Part shown: in pieces, positions 62,390 through 64,000 of the stretch
How positions within the stretch are numbered: position 1 is the stretch's first letter
How the letters are laid out: every line of letters begins with the position of its first letter
From: Nocardia abscessus
GTDB taxonomy: Bacteria; Actinomycetota; Actinomycetes; Mycobacteriales; Mycobacteriaceae
Reading direction: 5' to 3'
DNA length: 64,000 nt
NCBI RefSeq assembly: GCF_015477775.1
Contig: NZ_JADLQO010000004.1
Span: 186,001-250,000, forward strand
The notes under the pieces: generated by a model
The model's input: the letters and a program-made list of their open reading frames with translations, nothing else
What the model was told of the DNA's origin: nothing
Database searches by the model: none
Made by a program: the position numbers and the translations under genes

Positions 62390-62796
62390 CGGTCGTCGGC
62401 GGCGGATCGTCCGCACCGCAGCCGTACGGAGGCGGCGGCGGCCATTCGTCGACGAACCTCGCCGACATCCTCGAGCGGGTGCTCGACAAGGGCCTGGTGA
62501 TCGCGGGCGACATCCAGGTGAACCTGCTGGACATCGAACTGCTGACGATCAAGCTGCGATTGGTGATCGCATCCTTGGAGACGGCCAAAGCGGTGGGCAT
62601 CGACTGGTGGGAGACCGACCCCTGGCTCAACAGCAAGGCCCGCACGCTGGAACGGCAGGATCGCGATCTCGAGCTCGAGAATCGGGAACTCCGCGACCGG
62701 ATCGCCCAACTGGAAGCGGGGAGCGAACGCCGCCAACCCATCGAACGCCGCCAACCCATCGAACGCGGCCGCGCGCCGAAGGAAGAGCAATCGTGA
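62386..62796 (+). CDS. gvpJ: Gas vesicle protein GvpJ (GvpA family)
   Basis: This 136-residue protein has a GvpA-like core NLADILERVLDKGLVIAGDI, VNLLDIELLTIKLRLVIASL and the GvpJ signature WWETDPWL. A C-terminal coiled-coil stretch (LELENRELRDRIAQLE) carries an exact small tandem repeat, ERRQPIERRQPIERG. It is a minor shell or tip component. Coupled to neighbours by ATGA/GTGA overlaps. Confidence 0.92.
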   Translation: MTVVGGGSSAPQPYGGGGGHSSTNLADILERVLDKGLVIAGDIQVNLLDIELLTIKLRLVIASLETAKAVGIDWWETDPWLNSKARTLERQDRDLELENRELRDRIAQLEAGSERRQPIERRQPIERGRAPKEEQS

Positions 62797-63587
62797 CCGA
62801 TGGTCTCGGAGTTTGGCTGTACGCGGTCACGTCCAGCCGAGGCGACGCGCAGGACTCGGGCGAGCTGACCGGGGTCGCCGGTGAGCCGGTGCGCTCGGTG
62901 GTCTCGGACGATCTGACCGCGGTCGTCGGCTCGGTGCCGCTGGAGGTGTTCGGGGAGGAGCCGCTGCGGCGGAATCTGGAGGATCTCGACTGGCTGGAGG
63001 GGACGGCCAGGGCGCATGACGCCGTCGTGGCGGCCTTGGTGCGCCGAGGTCCGACCGTCCCGCTCCGGCTCGCCACCGTCTTCCGCGACGACGACCGGGT
63101 ACGCGACCTGCTCGATGAGCGTCGAGCGGACTTCACCGCCGCCCTGGCGCTGGTGAGCGGCCGCACCGAGTGGGGCGTGAAAGCGTACGGCGACCGTGCC
63201 GCACTCACCGCCGCCGTGGCAGAGGCCCGCGCCGCGGGCGAAGGCAACGCGAAAGGCGCGGGCGCGGCATACCTGGCCCGGCGACGCGCGCAACTGTCCG
63301 CACAGGAAACCGTGGAACGCGACGCGGCGGAGCGCGCCGAGGAGATCCACACCCGCCTGGTGCATCAGGCCGCGGCGGGACGACGTCAGACGCTGACCGA
63401 CCCGGCCCTCAGTGGCCGCCGGGACTGGATGGTGCTCAACGGCACCTACCTCGTGGACGACGACCGCACCGACGACTTCGCCGCGACAGTCACCGCGCTC
63501 AGCGCCGAATTCCCCGGCATCCGGCTCGAACTCACCGGCCCGTGGCCGCCGTATTCGTTCGCGGGCGTGGAACGGGAGCCGGCATGA
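62793..63587 (+). CDS. gvpL: Gas vesicle protein GvpF/GvpL family (second copy)
   Basis: This 264-residue GvpL-like protein has GVWLYAVTSSRGDAQDSGEL, RGPTVPLRLATVFRDDDRVR, RTEWGVKAYG and the closing LELTGPWPPYSFAGVE. GTG 62793 overlaps the gvpJ stop, and its stop overlaps the next ATG. It is probably a minor structural or assembly factor with a role distinct from the gvpF copy. Confidence 0.92.
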   Translation: MTDGLGVWLYAVTSSRGDAQDSGELTGVAGEPVRSVVSDDLTAVVGSVPLEVFGEEPLRRNLEDLDWLEGTARAHDAVVAALVRRGPTVPLRLATVFRDDDRVRDLLDERRADFTAALALVSGRTEWGVKAYGDRAALTAAVAEARAAGEGNAKGAGAAYLARRRAQLSAQETVERDAAERAEEIHTRLVHQAAAGRRQTLTDPALSGRRDWMVLNGTYLVDDDRTDDFAATVTALSAEFPGIRLELTGPWPPYSFAGVEREPA

Positions 63588-63817
63588 GCCGGGTCGCCCA
63601 GCAGCACGTCGACGACGAGCGCCGCGTCGCGCTGGTGGACCTGCTGGACCGGGTGCTGGCCGGAGGCGTGGTGATCACCGGCGACATCAAACTCGCCATC
63701 GCGGACGTCGACCTGGTGCAGATCTCGTTGCGGGCGCTCATCTCCTCCATCAGCACCCTGTCCGCGCCACTCGGGCCCGCGACGAACCGCGCACCGGAGA
63801 CGCCCGGCGATGACTGA
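63584..63817 (+). CDS. gvpS: Gas vesicle protein GvpS (GvpA family, short)
   Basis: This 77-residue GvpA-family protein has RVALVDLLDRVLAGGVVITG, DIKLAIADVDLVQISLRALI and SSISTL, matching the actinobacterial GvpS/GvpM-like group. ATG overlaps the gvpL stop; the end overlaps gvpK by 8 bp. Confidence 0.88.
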   Translation: MSRVAQQHVDDERRVALVDLLDRVLAGGVVITGDIKLAIADVDLVQISLRALISSISTLSAPLGPATNRAPETPGDD

Positions 63818-64000
63818 ATTCGGCGGCATACCCCCGCGCATCGACACCGACCCCGAATCCGTCGAGCGCGGGTTGGTCTCCCTCGTCCTCACCCTGGTGG
63901 AACTCCTCCGGCAACTGATGGAGCGCCAAGCACTCCGCCGTGTCGACGCGGGCGACCTCACCGACACCCAGATAGAACGCATCGGCACCACCTTGATGCT
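63810..64000 (+). CDS. gvpK: Gas vesicle protein GvpK (5' part, cut by window edge)
   Basis: The first 63 codons are present and read PRIDTDPESVERGLVSLVLT, LVELLRQLMERQALRRVDAG and LTDTQIERIGTTLM, the conserved N-terminal part of GvpK. It is the last gene of the actinobacterial gvp order (A F G ... J L S K). The remainder lies beyond the window. Confidence 0.93.
   Translation, partial: MTEFGGIPPRIDTDPESVERGLVSLVLTLVELLRQLMERQALRRVDAGDLTDTQIERIGTTLM

Overview
This 64 kb window is GC-rich, densely coded actinobacterial DNA. The order UPF0182 protein, PDZ/Lon-like protease, DUF2342 protein, ThiF-like protein, ABC1 kinase, whiB7, uvrD2, mycoredoxin, nudC, K+ channel, adnB-adnA, lipase-like hydrolase and ATL protein is, from memory, the Rv3193c-Rv3204 order of mycobacteria. 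Together with an Rpf, a KstR-type operator and the fused and accessory loci described below, this points to a mycolic-acid actinomycete, most likely Nocardia. No IS elements, prophage genes, CRISPR arrays or rRNA genes were seen.

Layout. 1-4.5 kb: a DUF6463-like gene divergent from its TetR repressor over a double operator, then a PIG-L deacetylase, small membrane proteins and galE. 4.5-9.7 kb: a light/stress island of photolyase, lipocalin, a CarH/LitR-like MerR regulator and a TIGR01777 epimerase. Three copies of a 25-bp operator (CGATGC-N9-GCATCG) lie here, two of them in front of genes. 9.9-12.8 kb: a steroid/lipid block with a steroid 5-alpha-reductase-like protein and an NTF2-fold protein divergent over a KstR-type box, plus a sterol desaturase. 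13-15.7 kb: a two-component system and a VOC protein. 16.1-18 kb: a four-gene cobalt nitrile hydratase/thiocyanate hydrolase operon behind a perfect Crp/GlxR box. 18.0-19.3 kb: initiator tRNA-Met and an Rpf gene with a structured leader. 19-43.4 kb: the conserved genome-maintenance and redox block, including AdnAB. 43.4-46 kb: a VOC protein and a MobA-MoeA fusion. 46.5-50.3 kb: small proteins, a tandem repeat array, DUF1330 and methionine salvage (an MtnA-MtnB fusion, MtnD, MtnC). 51-58 kb: narGHJI nitrate reductase. 58.8-64 kb: a gas-vesicle operon that runs off the right edge inside gvpK.

How the genes work together. The MobA-MoeA fusion, which acts in molybdenum cofactor synthesis, lies about 5 kb upstream of the Mo-bis-MGD nitrate reductase. 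The gas-vesicle operon follows directly. Respiration without oxygen and buoyancy or positioning therefore sit side by side, which suggests adaptation to oxygen-limited water or soil. The photolyase-lipocalin-MerR-epimerase group is most simply read as a cobalamin-dependent light-response regulon. The steroid genes probably belong to a KstR regulon located elsewhere in the genome.

Most gene calls rest on clear family motifs. Start codons were chosen from Shine-Dalgarno spacing and the expected N-terminus. Regulatory calls rest on visible sequence symmetry and are inference unless stated otherwise.
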